Below, one piece after another: positions 63,027-64,000 of a stretch of 64,000 bases of DNA. Each line of letters begins with the position of its first letter. The stretch's first letter is position 1. A model generated the notes under the pieces. It had not been told where the DNA came from, searched no databases, and worked only from the letters and a program-made list of their open reading frames with translations. The stretch comes from Acinetobacter kyonggiensis (GTDB lineage: Bacteria; Pseudomonadota; Gammaproteobacteria; Pseudomonadales; Moraxellaceae), in the NCBI RefSeq assembly GCF_900107285.1, contig NZ_FNPK01000014.1, forward strand, positions 1 through 64,000, given 5' to 3'. Made by a program: the position numbers and the translations under genes.

Positions 63027-64000
63027 TCAGGCAAACAGTCCTTTCACCTTTTGCATAGACTGGGTAATGCTAGACGACCAGTGATTTGGCAATGAAGCTT
63101 TGGCTAAACGTACCCATACACTGCCAAACTGTTTTATAAAACTGGCTTCGTTATAATGAATGCCATATTCTGCACATAAGGCACGAATTTTAGGTGCTGC
63201 TTCTGCATAACGATTGGCGGGCATGTCTGGAAATAAATGATGTTCAATTTGATGACTTAAATTGCCACTTAAAATATGTAACCATTCGGTTCCGGTAAAA
63301 TTACTTGAGCCACGAATTTGGCGTAAATACCACTCCGCACGGGTCTCATTTTCAGTATTGTCTGCTTCAAAGGTTTCTGCATCTTCAGTGAAATGACCAT
63401 TAAAAATCACCGCTGATGACCATAAGCTACGAATGACATTGGCGACAGCATTACCCGCAAACACAGGAATGGCATTGGGTCCTGCAATCAACGGGAAAAA
63501 TACATAATCTTTGGTGACCTGACGTACTGCTTTCTTACGGAATTTCGCTGAATCTTTCCAGACTTCTTTCCATGTTTTGGTTTTATAAGCCACAACATCT
63601 TCGATATGCAAATTTTGCAAGCCAACATACCATTCAAAAAACACCATCAATTGAATGGCTAAAGGAATATTGAATAAAAAGCGCGGTTCCCATTTTTGCG
63701 ACTCGCTGACACGCAACAAGCCATAGCCAACATCATGGTCTTTGCCGACAATATTGGTATAGGTATGATGAATATAATTATGCGTGTATTTCCAATCATC
63801 GCCTGTGGCCATGGTATCCCAATCATAATTGGCACCATTTAAACTTGGGTCATTGAGCCAGTCGAATTGACCATGCATCACGTTATGCCCTAACTCCATA
63901 TTCTCTACAATTTTAGAAATACCCAATAAACCTGTACCCAACAACCAAATAGGTGGAATCCAGCCACCGAACATCAACATACCGCGTGATGCGATTTCAC
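63027..64000 (-). CDS. Membrane fatty-acid desaturase, 5' end outside the window
   Basis: At least 324 residues of a di-iron desaturase that introduces double bonds into acyl chains at the membrane. The reading frame stays open to the right edge, so the amino terminus is missing. All three histidine clusters are visible: GHNVMHGQ (HxxxH), HNYIHHTY (HxxHH) and QIEHHLFPDMP (QxxHH). The QIEHH form is typical of acyl-CoA/acyl-lipid front-end-like desaturases annotated as linoleoyl-CoA desaturase. Membrane segments lie between the first and second clusters and the third. Regiospecificity cannot be predicted. Confidence 0.9.
   Translation of the reverse strand, partial: EIASRGMLMFGGWIPPIWLLGTGLLGISKIVENMELGHNVMHGQFDWLNDPSLNGANYDWDTMATGDDWKYTHNYIHHTYTNIVGKDHDVGYGLLRVSESQKWEPRFLFNIPLAIQLMVFFEWYVGLQNLHIEDVVAYKTKTWKEVWKDSAKFRKKAVRQVTKDYVFFPLIAGPNAIPVFAGNAVANVIRSLWSSAVIFNGHFTEDAETFEADNTENETRAEWYLRQIRGSSNFTGTEWLHILSGNLSHQIEHHLFPDMPANRYAEAAPKIRALCAEYGIHYNEASFIKQFGSVWVRLAKASLPNHWSSSITQSMQKVKGLFA

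Overview
This window looks like a chromosomal segment of an Acinetobacter species. The base composition is AT-rich. Several neighbourhoods are typical of this part of the gammaproteobacteria: pyrE next to crc, yqiA-parE, argS followed by a SPOR-domain gene, serB divergent from a Smp/YtjB-like gene, dapA-bamC-purC, and murJ-ampD next to nadC. The species cannot be fixed from the sequence alone. No rRNA, tRNA, CRISPR array or prophage was seen.

Left end (1-14000). The window opens inside an IS6-family (IS26-like) insertion sequence whose right inverted repeat ends at base 94. The IS has cut off the 3' part of a gene for a secreted protein. That gene is the last visible member of a minus-strand locus of six genes (78-13945) encoding large, exported, Asn/Thr/Ser-rich beta-sandwich proteins of the DUF11/'conserved repeat domain' type. 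Three of them (890, 896 and 899 aa) share one architecture with three calcium-loop-like motifs at matching positions. A fourth (1368 aa) carries four tandem CnaB/prealbumin-like repeats that keep a Lys-Glu-Asn pattern, followed by an SdrD B-like domain. A fifth is a 164-aa single-domain protein, and the sixth is the IS-truncated copy. This is the part of the window most likely to be a poorly described system. Its parts suggest a cell-surface fibre or adhesive layer, but no secretion or anchoring gene is visible beside it.

14300-26200. pyrE and crc are divergent. A GGA-rich segment after crc (about 15980-16135) looks like a CsrA/RsmA-binding small RNA. Then come an ArsC/Spx-like reductase, a DUF2147 secreted protein, a possible small membrane protein, azoreductase and a diguanylate cyclase. 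A four-gene minus-strand operon follows (ankyrin protein, outer-membrane transporter-like protein, dsbD, glutathione S-transferase), then a ribosome hibernation factor, a Tsx/OmpK-like porin and a GNAT acetyltransferase.

26300-48100. Here lie parE with yqiA, an alpha/beta hydrolase, gshA-dsbB, DUF924, a lipoprotein, a DUF445 protein, a DUF2798 protein, argS, an FtsN-like SPOR protein, a REP-like inverted doublet, psd with a sulfurtransferase, pncB, dtd, an SCP2-domain protein, serB with a divergent membrane protein, a BASS-family transporter and pncA.

48300-64000. Here lie an aromatic-acid MFS transporter, dapA-bamC-purC, a candidate small RNA in front of rarA, a PAS-GGDEF-EAL protein, DUF523 and YcgN-like cysteine-rich proteins, a 52-aa DUF1328 membrane protein, murJ, ampD, nadC, a 60-aa exported or membrane-anchored peptide, rph and the 3' part of a fatty-acid desaturase that runs off the right edge. 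Most of this is ordinary housekeeping DNA. Linking themes are disulfide and thiol metabolism (dsbB, dsbD, gshA, GST), NAD metabolism (pncA, pncB, nadC), c-di-GMP turnover and peptidoglycan recycling.
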